Source: Chloroflexota bacterium (GTDB lineage: Bacteria > Chloroflexota > Anaerolineae > UBA4142 > SHND01). From it: DNA of 64,000 bases. The notes below the pieces were generated by a model. The model was not told the DNA's origin, searched no databases, and saw nothing but the letters and a program-made list of their open reading frames with translations. Positions 15,793 to 23,442 of this stretch are shown here, in pieces (position 1 is the stretch's first letter; every line of letters starts with the position of its first letter). The stretch lies in contig JAKOPZ010000296.1 of assembly GCA_029778615.1 (NCBI GenBank), positions 1 through 64,000 on the forward strand. Direction: 5' to 3'. Position numbers and translations under genes: made by a program.

Positions 15793-17088
15793 ATGAGCCA
15801 AACCTCAACCCGCGTTGACCCCTACGCGTCGCTGCGCTTGCCCGAATTTCGGTATTGGATGGGCGCGGCGGCGTTTGCCACGTTGGCGAGTCGCGCGCTC
15901 GCCGTCGCACTCGGTTTTCAAATTTATGAATTGTCGCGCGACCCGCTCGCGCTGGGCATTCTCGGTTTGGTCGAGGCGATTCCGGCGATTGGACTCGCAC
16001 TGTTCGGCGGACACGTTGCCGACCGTTATGACCGCCGTTCGATTGTTTTAATTACGCGCAGTGTGTCGGTCATTGCCGCGCTGGTGTTTGCGTTTCTCTC
16101 GCTAAATTTTCACGCGTACGGACTCGGCGCGTTGTATGCGGTGGTGTTTGTCGCGGGGATTGCGCGCGGTTTTGCCGACCCTGCCAATTCCGCGTTTGAA
16201 GCGCAAGTGATTCCGCGCGAATTGTACGTGAACGCGTCCACGTGGTCGGGAACGATGTGGCAAGCGACTTCGATTATCGGACCCACCGTCGGCGGATTCG
16301 CGTACGCGTTTTTGGGCGTGACGAATACGTACATTCTCATCGCGATTTTGTTTGCGCTCGCGTTGGGCTTTATGTCGCTCATCAAAAAGAAACCGATGCC
16401 GCCGCCCGAAGAAGGCGAGTCCATTTGGACAAGCATCACGCTCGGCGTGCGTTACGTGTTTCGCAGTCAAATTTTTGTCGGCTCGATGGCGCTCGATTTG
16501 TTTGCGGTCTTGTTCGGCGGCGCGATTGCGCTGCTGCCAATTTTCGCGAGCGATATTTTGCAAGTGGGTCCGCAAGGATTGGGCTTGCTCGTCGCCGCGC
16601 CTTCCGTTGGCGCATTGCTTTCGATGTTGTGGTCCACGCGGCATCCGCCGACAAAAAATTCGGGGAAAATTTTTCTCGGCGTCGTCGCGGGCTTTGGCAT
16701 TTCCATTATCGTGTTCGCGTTGTCGCGCAATTTTTACTTGTCCATGTTCGCGCTCGCGATGAGCGGAATGTGTGACGGCGTGAGCGTGGTGATTCGGGAA
16801 ACGATTCTGCGTTTGTATTCGCCCGAAGCATTGCGCGGGCGCATCGCGTCGGTGAATTGGATTTTCATCAGCTCATCCAACGAAATCGGCGCGTTTGAAA
16901 GCGGCGTCGCGGCGAGTCTGCTCGGCACCGTGCCTGCGGTATGGATTGGCGGCGTCGTCACCTTGCTCGTCGTCGCGGCGACATCCGTGCTCGCGCCAAA
17001 ATTGCGCGACATGGATTTGGACCCGAAATTTATTCCGACAATGCAAGAGATTGAAAAAATGGAAATCGAAAACGCGACGGGAGTTTGA
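15793..17088 (+). CDS. MFS exporter, DHA3/EntS-like
   Basis: The 431-residue, about 12-helix transporter has the helix 2-3 signature GGHVADRYDRRS, typical of the DHA3 exporter branch (macrolide, enterobactin and similar efflux). Its N-terminus ASLRLPEFRYWMGAAAFATLASRAL is also typical of that branch. It would export a hydrophobic small molecule across the inner membrane by proton antiport; the substrate is unknown. ATG 15793 begins directly after a dispersed palindrome. The 3' end is wrapped into a terminator hairpin, so the gene is probably the last of its transcript. Confidence 0.85.
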   Translation: MSQTSTRVDPYASLRLPEFRYWMGAAAFATLASRALAVALGFQIYELSRDPLALGILGLVEAIPAIGLALFGGHVADRYDRRSIVLITRSVSVIAALVFAFLSLNFHAYGLGALYAVVFVAGIARGFADPANSAFEAQVIPRELYVNASTWSGTMWQATSIIGPTVGGFAYAFLGVTNTYILIAILFALALGFMSLIKKKPMPPPEEGESIWTSITLGVRYVFRSQIFVGSMALDLFAVLFGGAIALLPIFASDILQVGPQGLGLLVAAPSVGALLSMLWSTRHPPTKNSGKIFLGVVAGFGISIIVFALSRNFYLSMFALAMSGMCDGVSVVIRETILRLYSPEALRGRIASVNWIFISSSNEIGAFESGVAASLLGTVPAVWIGGVVTLLVVAATSVLAPKLRDMDLDPKFIPTMQEIEKMEIENATGV

Positions 17089-17106
17089 ACCTCGTCGCGT
17101 TTTTTT
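17071..17106 (+). terminator. Terminator whose loop holds the stop codon
   Basis: AACGCGACG (17071-17079) pairs with CGTCGCGTT (17093-17101), followed by T residues. The TGA of the MFS gene (17086-17088) lies in the loop, so the left arm is coding. Confidence 0.85.
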
Positions 17107-17118
17107 GAAAATTGGGTC

Positions 17119-17149
17119 TTGACTCTCTAGCGACGTGAGGGTTTATGCT
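17119..17149 (+). promoter_or_regulatory. Probable sigma-70-type promoter
   Basis: TTGACT (17119-17124) and TATGCT (17144-17149) are separated by 19 bp (18 if the -10 is read one base earlier). The transcript would begin near 17156 and carry the hairpin at 17163-17189 in its leader before the SDR gene. Confidence 0.5.
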
Positions 17150-17162
17150 GTCCGCAGAAAGG

Positions 17163-17189
17163 GTAGGGCAAATTTCAAATTTGTCCTAC
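17163..17189 (+). promoter_or_regulatory. Leader hairpin before the SDR gene
   Basis: GTAGGGCAAATTT (17163-17175) pairs with AAATTTGTCCTAC (17177-17189) with one G-T mismatch and a one-base loop. It lies between the predicted promoter and the ribosome site AGAGG (17193-17197) and could be a dispersed repeat or a regulatory stem. Confidence 0.6.
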
Positions 17190-17202
17190 AACAGAGGAAA
17201 AA

Positions 17203-18177
17203 ATGGACAGCACAGAACTGCACGTTATTTTCGGCACAGGACCGTTGGGCAAATGGACCGCGCGCGAACTCGTGAAAATGGGCAAACGCGTGCGAATGAT
17301 TAATCGCAGCGGCAAAGCAAAGGATTTGCCTGTCGAAGTAGAACTCGTACAAAGCGACGCGTACGATACGCAAAAAAATATCGAATTGACGCGCGGCGCG
17401 ACGACAATTTACCAATGCGCGCAGCCCGCGTATCACGAATGGGCAGAAAAATTTCCGCCGTTGCAAAAAGCGATTCTCGACGCGGCGATTGCGAATGATG
17501 CGAAATTCGTCGCCGCCGAAAACATTTACATGTACGGCGACACGCGCGGCGCGGTGATGAATGAAACTACGCCGCACCACGCACAGACGAAAAAAGGACG
17601 CGTGCGCGCGGCGATGAGCGAACAAATTTTTGACGCGGTGCGTCATGGTACATTACGCACGGCAGTCGTGCGCGGTTCGGATTTTTTCGGACCCGAAGAC
17701 CCGATTTATGCGGAATTGTTTTTTGAACCCGCGTTGAACGGCAAGCGCGTGCAAATGCTCGGACGCCTCGACGTTCCGCACACGTGGACCTATGCGCCCG
17801 ATTTCGGCAAAGCATTAGCCATTGTCGGAACGCGCGAGGAAGCGATGGGACAAGTGTGGCATGTGCCGAGCGATAAAGCCATTACCCAACAACAGCTGCT
17901 TGATTTAATTTCCGCGCAAGTGAACAAACCCGTACAAGTGATGCGCGCAAACAAATTCATGTTGCGCGCGCTCGGCATTTTCGTACGCAACGTGCGCGAG
18001 ATTGTGGAAATGTATTACGAATTTGAGCAACCGTTCGTCATGGACAGCCGCAAATTTACACGAACGTTTGGAATGGAACCGACGCCCTTGCGCGAATCAG
18101 TGCGCGAAACGCTCGCATGGCATCGCTCACAACACGCGACGCACGAAACAAACGCGCCGCAATTGGCAACGGTTTGA
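17203..18177 (+). CDS. NAD(P)-dependent atypical SDR epimerase/dehydratase
   Basis: The 324-residue cytoplasmic protein has the Rossmann motif in the variant IFGTGPLGKWTARELVKMGK. AENIYMYGD stands where the catalytic Ser/Tyr region lies, and VVRGSDFFGP and the C-terminal substrate lobe are as in extended SDRs (COG0451). The usual YxxxK is not evident, which is a mark of the atypical branch; the role may be NAD(P)-dependent reduction of an unknown carbonyl or sensing. ATG 17203 has AGAGG 5 nt upstream. The gene stands alone between two palindromic repeats. Confidence 0.75.
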   Translation: MDSTELHVIFGTGPLGKWTARELVKMGKRVRMINRSGKAKDLPVEVELVQSDAYDTQKNIELTRGATTIYQCAQPAYHEWAEKFPPLQKAILDAAIANDAKFVAAENIYMYGDTRGAVMNETTPHHAQTKKGRVRAAMSEQIFDAVRHGTLRTAVVRGSDFFGPEDPIYAELFFEPALNGKRVQMLGRLDVPHTWTYAPDFGKALAIVGTREEAMGQVWHVPSDKAITQQQLLDLISAQVNKPVQVMRANKFMLRALGIFVRNVREIVEMYYEFEQPFVMDSRKFTRTFGMEPTPLRESVRETLAWHRSQHATHETNAPQLATV

Positions 18178-18182
18178 GAATT

Positions 18183-18250
18183 GTCATTTCGAACGCAGTG
18201 AGAAATCTTTTCGCGCGCGTTGAGAGATTTCTCGCTCCGCTCGAAATGAC
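18183..18250. repeat. Dispersed palindrome, GTCATTTCGA family
   Basis: GTCATTTCGA (18183-18192) pairs perfectly with TCGAAATGAC (18241-18250), and the inner GAGAAATCT pairs perfectly with AGATTTCTC. It begins just after the SDR stop codon and ends 12 nt before the MerR gene. Confidence 0.85.
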
Positions 18251-18262
18251 GCAAAAATTTTC

Positions 18263-19102
18263 ATGCTTCGCATCGGCGATTTTTCAAAACTCGCGCAAGT
18301 GGCAGTGCCGACCTTGCGTTATTATGACCAACTCGGACTCTTGAAGCCCGCGCACGTGGACAAGTTCACCGAGTATCGGTATTACACGGTGGAACAATTG
18401 CCGCGCTTGAATCGCATTCTCGCGCTCAAAGATTTGGGGTTCTCGCTCGAACAAATCGAACGCTTGGTGAACGAAAATGTTTCCGTCCAAGAATTGCGCG
18501 GGATGTTGCTCATGCGGCAAGCGGACGCGGAACGCCAAGTGTTGGAAGAACAAGCGCGGCTTGCGCGCGTCGCCGCGCGTTTGCGCGAGATCGAAGAGGA
18601 AGGCAAACCGTCCCAGTACGATATTGTGACGAAAAGCGTCGCGCCGCAGTGGATTGTTTCGACGCGGCAAAACGTCGCGCACGCGGACGAGATGGGCGAA
18701 TTGTGTTGGAATTTGCACGGACAGTTACGCGCATGGAGCGTTGAACACAATTTGCATCCGCTCGCGCCGCCCGCGCCGCAATTGGTGAATTTGTACTATA
18801 ACAGTGAATACACTGAAACGGATTTGGATTTGGAAGCGGCAGTGTTGATTTCACCACCACAAAAAACGCGCAAAAAACAAGACGCGCCGTACACGGTGCG
18901 CGAATTGCAAGGCGAAAAATTGGTGGCGAGTGGGTTGCATCGCGACGAAATGCGCGAGATACCCAAACTCATTCAAGCATTGCTGACGTGGGTCAGCGTG
19001 AACAATTACGAAGTGATTGGACCCGCGCGCGAAATTCATTTGGTTGACCGCACGGCGGACGCGCCGCTTGTGGAAATGCAAGTGCCGATACGCGCGCGGT
19101 GA
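18263..19102 (+). CDS. MerR-family regulator with GyrI-like effector domain
   Basis: The 279-residue protein begins MLRIGDFSKLAQV, then TLRYYDQLGLLKP and EYRYYTVEQL, the winged helix-turn-helix of MerR regulators (residues 1-70). A coiled-coil dimerisation helix (about 75-115) follows, then a C-terminal GyrI/BltR-type ligand pocket (about 125-279). Such proteins activate multidrug transporter or detoxification genes when a small hydrophobic ligand binds. No cysteine cluster for metal binding is present. Candidate targets are its own promoter and the arginase-cupin-HAD genes downstream or the MFS exporters nearby; this is inference. Confidence 0.85.
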   Translation: MLRIGDFSKLAQVAVPTLRYYDQLGLLKPAHVDKFTEYRYYTVEQLPRLNRILALKDLGFSLEQIERLVNENVSVQELRGMLLMRQADAERQVLEEQARLARVAARLREIEEEGKPSQYDIVTKSVAPQWIVSTRQNVAHADEMGELCWNLHGQLRAWSVEHNLHPLAPPAPQLVNLYYNSEYTETDLDLEAAVLISPPQKTRKKQDAPYTVRELQGEKLVASGLHRDEMREIPKLIQALLTWVSVNNYEVIGPAREIHLVDRTADAPLVEMQVPIRAR

Positions 19103-19114
19103 AACATTTTGTTG

Positions 19115-19120
19115 TATCAT
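19115..19120 (+). promoter_or_regulatory. -10 box implying a leaderless transcript
   Basis: TATCAT ends 6 nt before the ATG at 19127. A start site about 7 nt downstream of the -10 would coincide with the ATG. No Shine-Dalgarno is present. Confidence 0.4.
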
Positions 19121-19126
19121 TGGCGA

Positions 19127-19897
19127 ATGCCCAATCAATTCCTCCTCACCCCCTTTTTCCTCGACCAACCCCGCACATTTGATTCTCGCGCGCAAGACGA
19201 CTGGCTTGTCAACACTCCCACATTAACGGAAAGCGACGTACAAAATCGCATGTCACAAATTCATGAATCGCTCGCGCAGCACATCGCGCAAACGATTCGT
19301 AATGGCGCGCGTCCGATTTCGATTATGGGCGATTGCTGTGCGACGATTGGGGTTGTGGCGGGCTTGCAGCGCGCGGGGCAAGATTTTGTTTTGTTGTGGC
19401 TCGACGCGCACGGCGATTTCAACACATGGGAAACGACGCCGAGCGGTTTTCTTGGCGGGATGCCGTTGGCGATGCTCGTCGGACGCGGCGAAGCAACGAT
19501 GACGCGTGCGGTGAATTTGCAGACGGTGGATGAAGCACGTGTTGTGTTGTGCGATGCGCGCGATTTGGACCCCGGCGAAAAAATTGCGCTGCAACATTCG
19601 CGCGTGCATCACATTTCGGATGTGCGCAAAGTATTGAACAGTGATGTGTTGAACGCCCCACTGTACATTCATTTTGACACGGATATTGTGAATCCACTCG
19701 ACGCGCCCGCGCAAAGTTACGCGACGGCAGGCGGACCTTTTGCGAACGAACTGCGCGAAATTTTCCGCGCGCTCGCGCAATCGAAAAATATCGTCGCAGT
19801 TTCGATGTGCGCGTGGAACCCGGAAATGGACGCGGATGGAAAAACGCGCGCAGTGAGTATGGAATTGTTGCGCGTATTGATTGAAGAGGAGCAATGA
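19127..19897 (+). CDS. Arginase/ureohydrolase-fold protein with altered metal site
   Basis: The 256-residue protein keeps most of the arginase-family manganese motifs: WLDAHGDFN (D93, H95, D97) and HFDTDIVNP (D184, D186). The first motif, normally GGDHS, reads MGDCCATIG, so the metal-binding His is replaced by Cys70. The DxDxxDP motif has Asn instead of Asp before Pro. It could be an inactive or re-tuned ureohydrolase, a formiminoglutamase/agmatinase relative or another amidine hydrolase. The ATG is chosen from the leaderless -10. Its stop overlaps the cupin gene start (ATGA), so these genes form an operon with HAD. Confidence 0.75.
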   Translation: MPNQFLLTPFFLDQPRTFDSRAQDDWLVNTPTLTESDVQNRMSQIHESLAQHIAQTIRNGARPISIMGDCCATIGVVAGLQRAGQDFVLLWLDAHGDFNTWETTPSGFLGGMPLAMLVGRGEATMTRAVNLQTVDEARVVLCDARDLDPGEKIALQHSRVHHISDVRKVLNSDVLNAPLYIHFDTDIVNPLDAPAQSYATAGGPFANELREIFRALAQSKNIVAVSMCAWNPEMDADGKTRAVSMELLRVLIEEEQ

Positions 19898-20235
19898 AAT
19901 TTTCGTACCAAGATTTTTTGAATCAAATGCCGCTGCCCGCGAACGAAAAATGGCGCGAGGGCGTTTGGGATATTGAGGCGTTCAAACACGGCACGATGTT
20001 GTTGGAAGTGTTTGCGCCGCGTAACCGCGATGAACAAACGCCGCACACGCAAGACGAATTGTATTTTGTCGCGCGCGGACACGGCGAATTTGTTTTGGAA
20101 AATAAACGGATAAATTTTCAAGCAGGGGACGCGCTGTTTGTTCCGGCGGGAAAACCGCATCGCTTTGAAAATTTTTCCGACGATTTTGTAACGTGGGTGG
20201 TGTTTTGGGGTGCGGAAGGAGGCGAAGCGGAATGA
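19894..20235 (+). CDS. Single-domain cupin
   Basis: The 113-residue protein has a small cupin barrel. The motif DELYFVARGHGEFVLEN, followed by GDALFVPAGKPHRFEN, gives the conserved G(X)5HxH-like and G(X)5PxGxxH elements; the first His pair is partly replaced (THTQDE). It may bind metal and a small ligand, as in dioxygenases or sugar isomerases, or act as a storage or sensor fold. GAGGAG lies a few bases before the ATG, which overlaps the upstream stop; the downstream HAD gene overlaps in the same way (ATGA). The specific reaction is unknown. Confidence 0.8.
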   Translation: MKFSYQDFLNQMPLPANEKWREGVWDIEAFKHGTMLLEVFAPRNRDEQTPHTQDELYFVARGHGEFVLENKRINFQAGDALFVPAGKPHRFENFSDDFVTWVVFWGAEGGEAE

Positions 20236-20873
20236 GCGTGCGCGGCATCATTTTCGATTTTGGCGGGGTGTTGATTGATTGGAATCCGCGTTTTTTGTAT
20301 CGCAAGCTGTTTGCGGATGAAAACGCGATGGAACAATTCCTCGCCGATGTGCAATTTGCCGAATGGAATTTGGAACAAGACCGGGGCAACCCCTTTGCGG
20401 CAGGCGTGGCACAACATGTCGCAAAATACCCGCAATATGAAGAATATCTGCGCGCGTTCGATACACGCTGGCGCGAGTCGGTAGGCAGCGAAATTTCGGG
20501 AACGGTTGAAATTTTGCGCGCGCTCAAACACGCGGGGTATCGTTTGTACGGGTTGAGCAATTGGTCGGCGGAAAAGTTCGCGCTGGTGGAAACCGAGTTT
20601 CCGTTTTTGCAGTGGTTCGACGAAATCGTCGTTTCGGGACGCGTCGGCTTGATTAAACCCGACCCGCGCATTTTTACATTGCTGTTGGAAAAAATTGGAC
20701 TGCGCGCGGAGGAATGTTTGTTCATTGACGATGCCGAAAAAAATATCGTCGTCGCGCGTGAATTGAATTTTCAAACGATTCATTTTCAATCACCCGAACA
20801 ATTGGCGCGTGAACTGGAGCGTCATGGGATTGCAGTTGCAAGTGCCGAAAACGCGAATCTACGCGAATCTTGA
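20232..20873 (+). CDS. HAD-superfamily (subclass IA) hydrolase
   Basis: The 213-residue protein opens MSVRGIIFDFGGVLIDW (motif I; the nucleophile Asp is in FDFGG). GLSNWS (motif II), KPDPRIF (motif III Lys) and CLFIDDAEKN (motif IV) follow. The pattern fits HAD-IA phosphatases such as the YihX/haloacid-dehalogenase-like group, probably acting on a sugar or metabolite phosphate. ATG 20232 overlaps the cupin stop. The last codons (NLRES) and stop lie inside a tandem of four 10-bp units at 20851-20890, so the C-terminus was shaped by a repeat. Confidence 0.85.
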   Translation: MSVRGIIFDFGGVLIDWNPRFLYRKLFADENAMEQFLADVQFAEWNLEQDRGNPFAAGVAQHVAKYPQYEEYLRAFDTRWRESVGSEISGTVEILRALKHAGYRLYGLSNWSAEKFALVETEFPFLQWFDEIVVSGRVGLIKPDPRIFTLLLEKIGLRAEECLFIDDAEKNIVVARELNFQTIHFQSPEQLARELERHGIAVASAENANLRES

Positions 20874-20890
20874 CGAATCTGCGCGAATCT
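20851..20890. repeat. Four 10-bp units ending GCGAATCT or similar
   Basis: Units ACGCGAATCT, ACGCGAATCT, TGACGAATCT and GCGCGAATCT follow one another. The HAD stop codon TGA lies in the third unit, so the array spans the coding/non-coding boundary. Confidence 0.85.
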
Positions 20891-20908
20891 AAAAAATGGA
20901 GGGGTACG

Positions 20909-21472
20909 ATGGCAAATCAAAAAAGCGCACGGAATGGAACCGTGCAAGCAGTGAGTTCGAGTCCCGCGCACACCTTCAGCAAACCGAACGTAAAGGCGAT
21001 TCGGCTCTTGGCAGGACGCGGCGTACAAGGCGACGCGCACTGCGGCGAATTGGTCAAGCATCGTTCGCGGGTAAAACAAAATCCGCATCAGCCGAATTTG
21101 CGCCAAGTGCATTTGATTCACGGCGAGCTGCATGATGAACTGCGCGCCAAAGGATTTCACGTTCACGGCGGCGACATGGGCGAAAACATTACCACACGCG
21201 GCATCGAGTTACTCGCGCTGCCAACGGATACACGTTTGCACATTGGCGAAACCGCAATTGTTCAAATCACCGGGCTGCGAAATCCGTGCGCGCAGTTGGA
21301 TGGTTTGCAGCAAGGACTGATGAACGCGGTGCTGGAACACGACGCGCAAGGCAATTTGATTCGCAAGGGCGGTGTGATGGGGATTGTGCTTGCCGATGGC
21401 GATGTGAAACCCGGCGATACAATCCGCGTGGAATTGCCGCCCGGACCGCATCGTAAATTGGAATGTGTTTGA
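20909..21472 (+). CDS. MOSC-domain protein
   Basis: The 187-residue protein shows the MOSC pattern: LLAGRGVQGDAHCG near the start, then GDMGENITTRG and the cysteine motif LRNPCAQLDG, which in this family carries persulfide or molybdenum-cofactor sulfur. It would act in sulfur transfer or as a reductase subunit for N-hydroxylated compounds. ATG 20909 is preferred over an upstream in-frame start because GGAGG (20898-20902) lies about 6 nt before it and upstream residues fall in the 10-bp repeat array. It is the last large gene of this small cluster before the DUF2568 gene. Confidence 0.85.
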   Translation: MANQKSARNGTVQAVSSSPAHTFSKPNVKAIRLLAGRGVQGDAHCGELVKHRSRVKQNPHQPNLRQVHLIHGELHDELRAKGFHVHGGDMGENITTRGIELLALPTDTRLHIGETAIVQITGLRNPCAQLDGLQQGLMNAVLEHDAQGNLIRKGGVMGIVLADGDVKPGDTIRVELPPGPHRKLECV

Positions 21473-21486
21473 AAGGAACCAATGCA

Positions 21487-21843
21487 ATGCTCAAAGGAGC
21501 GAATCTCGCACTGGCATTTATTCTGGAATTGTGTTTGCTCGCGGCGTTCGGCTATTGGGGTTTCACCACCGGCGATAGCTTGCTGATGAAAATTGGGTTG
21601 GGCATTGGCGTGCCCTTGCTCGCGGCTGTCGTGTGGGGAATTTTTATGGCGCCAAAAGCGGTGCGCCCACTGCGCGCGCCGCTGCATCAAATCATCGAAT
21701 GTGTGATTTTTGGTTTAGCGTTCGTCGCGTTGTACGTCGCGGGACAACCAACGCTCGCGATTATTTTCGCGATTGTGTTTGTCATCAATCTTGTTTTGCG
21801 AATTGTGTGGAAACAAACGACGACGGACACAAGAGCCGCGTGA
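21487..21843 (+). CDS. DUF2568 (YrdB-like) small membrane protein
   Basis: The 118-residue protein has four membrane helices and the phrase KGANLALAFILELCLLAAFGYWG, followed by WGIFMAPKAVRPLRAPLHQIIE. This is the standard layout of DUF2568 proteins. Function is unknown. An AAAGGA-type ribosome site lies about 10 nt before ATG 21487. It closes the plus-strand run; a YjbR remnant and a bidirectional terminator follow. Confidence 0.8.
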   Translation: MLKGANLALAFILELCLLAAFGYWGFTTGDSLLMKIGLGIGVPLLAAVVWGIFMAPKAVRPLRAPLHQIIECVIFGLAFVALYVAGQPTLAIIFAIVFVINLVLRIVWKQTTTDTRAA

Positions 21844-21859
21844 GACACTCGGATATGCG

Positions 21860-21949
21860 ATGAGCAATAACCAATTGGCGCGCGTACGGAGCATGTGCGG
21901 CGCACTCCCCGAAACGACTGAAAAAATTTCGCGCGGCAAGTTGAATTGA
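21860..21949 (+). pseudogene. 5' remnant of a MmcQ/YjbR-like gene
   Basis: A 29-codon frame reads MSNNQLARVRSMCGALPETT then EKISRGKLN and stops. It matches the first 30 residues typical of MmcQ/YjbR (DUF419) proteins, which begin LARVRxxCLALPETTEKxSHGxPTF and run to about 115 residues. Everything after the first helices is missing, and only the terminator follows. It is best read as a truncated relic, although a short peptide cannot be ruled out. Confidence 0.6.
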
Positions 21950-21968
21950 CGCAAAGGAACGCGCGAAA

Positions 21969-22012
21969 AACGCCAAAAAAAACGCCCGCGTGCGGGCGTT
22001 TTTTTTGGCGTT
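21969..22012. terminator. Bidirectional terminator, 44-bp perfect inverted repeat
   Basis: Arms 21969-21989 and 21992-22012 are perfect 21-nt complements. Each contains a run of eight A (or T) next to a GC-rich core CGCCCGC/GCGGGCG. It works on both strands between the convergent DUF2568 and GT4 genes. Confidence 0.95.
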
Positions 22013-22017
22013 GATAC

Positions 22018-23271
22018 TTAGCTTAAAACATCCTCATACAACTCTATCATCCGCTCTCCGATATTCCACCACGAATACTCTTGCGCTTCTTGAATCCCGC
22101 GCTGTCCCATTTCTTTACGCAACTTGGTATTGTGCAATAACAGTGAAATTTTTTCCGCAAACAATTCCGCGTTCCCTTCCGGAACGAGAAAACCCGTTTC
22201 CCCATCGCGCACCAAGTAGGACAATCCGCCAACGTCGGACGCGACAACGGGCGTGCCGCACGCCATCGCTTCGAGCGCGGCGAGTCCGAACGACTCGTAC
22301 CGCGACGGCATCACCACGGCATCGGCAGCGGAATAATAAAACGGCAAGGACGCTTGCGCGCGTCCGCCGAGAAAGGTGACAATGTCGCCGATGCCGAGTT
22401 CTTGTTTCAACGCTTGCAAACGCGCGAGTTCGGAATCGGGGTCTACGTCGTCGTCCAAATCCCCGCCGATGAGACAAACGCACATCCGTTGGCGCAGCGT
22501 GGGGTCATCGTCAACTACCAATTTCATCGCGCGGAACCACGTGTCCAAACCTTTTACGGGGTCAATCCGTCCGACGAACAAAACCGTTTTGTCGTCGTAC
22601 GAACCAATCCACTCGCGCGCGCACACGTTCGGAATGGGATGAAATAAATTCGTGTCCACACCGGGCGGAATAATCACAATACGGTTCGCGGGCGCGTCGC
22701 ACAATTCCAACATTTGTTCACGGTCACGCGGCGTGGACGCGACGACACGCGCGACGCTTTGCATCAGGTTGCATTCCGAAAGAATGCGCGCGTCCGTTTC
22801 CGCTTCGCTCGCGGTGCGCGCCACGCGATTTTTCATGGCGCCGAGCGTGTGAAACATTTGCACAATCGGTGCGCGCATGCCCATCGCCTGCAAACATTGC
22901 GCCGCCACACCGCTCAACCAATAGTGTGCGTGCAAAATGTCATACGTGATATTTTCTTGCGCCGCAAACTCGCGAATGCCTTCCGCGAACGGCGTCGTGT
23001 ATTCAAGCAGTTTGTGTTTGGAAACGGGTGCGCGCGGTCCTGCCGTAATATTGATAACGCGCGCATTTTTCACGCCTACCGATTTGGCGTCCACGCGCGG
23101 CGCGTGCGCCTCATTCGCGCGCGTGAAAATATCCACCTGAATGCCGCGCATCGCGAGCGCGCGCGTCAATTCGCGGACATACACATTCATTCCGCCGGTC
23201 TCTTTGCCGCCGAGGCGCGCGACGGGCGACGTGTGCATGGACAACATGGCAATCCGTTTGGGAAGCATCAT
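22018..23271 (-). CDS. GT4 glycosyltransferase, MshA/sucrose-phosphate-synthase-like
   Basis: The 417-residue GT-B enzyme begins with IAMLSMHTSPVARLG and GGMNVYVRELTRALA. It has HAHYWLSG, VVASTPRDREQM, PPGVDTNLFHP, FVGRIDPVKG and the donor-site SRYESFGLAALEAMACGTPVVAS (E-x7-E). These match the MshA/SPS-like branch that uses UDP- or ADP-sugars. It may make a glycosyl inositol-type thiol precursor, a glycolipid or a sucrose-like product. Two in-frame ATGs (23271 and 23268) are possible. It is transcribed alone from a promoter at 23366-23371. Confidence 0.85.
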   Translation of the reverse strand: MMLPKRIAMLSMHTSPVARLGGKETGGMNVYVRELTRALAMRGIQVDIFTRANEAHAPRVDAKSVGVKNARVINITAGPRAPVSKHKLLEYTTPFAEGIREFAAQENITYDILHAHYWLSGVAAQCLQAMGMRAPIVQMFHTLGAMKNRVARTASEAETDARILSECNLMQSVARVVASTPRDREQMLELCDAPANRIVIIPPGVDTNLFHPIPNVCAREWIGSYDDKTVLFVGRIDPVKGLDTWFRAMKLVVDDDPTLRQRMCVCLIGGDLDDDVDPDSELARLQALKQELGIGDIVTFLGGRAQASLPFYYSAADAVVMPSRYESFGLAALEAMACGTPVVASDVGGLSYLVRDGETGFLVPEGNAELFAEKISLLLHNTKLRKEMGQRGIQEAQEYSWWNIGERMIELYEDVLS

Positions 23272-23365
23272 TGCAGATTCACTTTGCGAACGAGATACAA
23301 GAACGTGACGAAAAACATTTCAGACCTGCGAACATGCCAGCGCATGTCTTGGATTCGTTTGCTTC

Positions 23366-23371
23366 ATTATA
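23366..23371 (-). promoter_or_regulatory. -10 box upstream of the MshA-like GT4 gene
   Basis: The minus strand reads GATATAATG, a consensus TATAAT, 95 nt before the start codon. No good -35 was found. The gap holds no gene. Confidence 0.35.
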
Positions 23372-23410
23372 TCTTACGTATCCGGTGCCGCGCGCGGTTG
23401 CGCGCCACGC

Positions 23411-23442
23411 AAAACGCAGCAACACTCAAGGTTGCCGCGTTT
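23411..23442 (-). terminator. Terminator-like hairpin with the stop codon in its loop
   Basis: AAACGCAGCAAC (23412-23423) pairs with GTTGCCGCGTTT (23431-23442) with one mismatch. The stop codon of the minus-strand gene (23426-23428) lies in the loop. On the minus strand a short T run follows. Confidence 0.6.
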
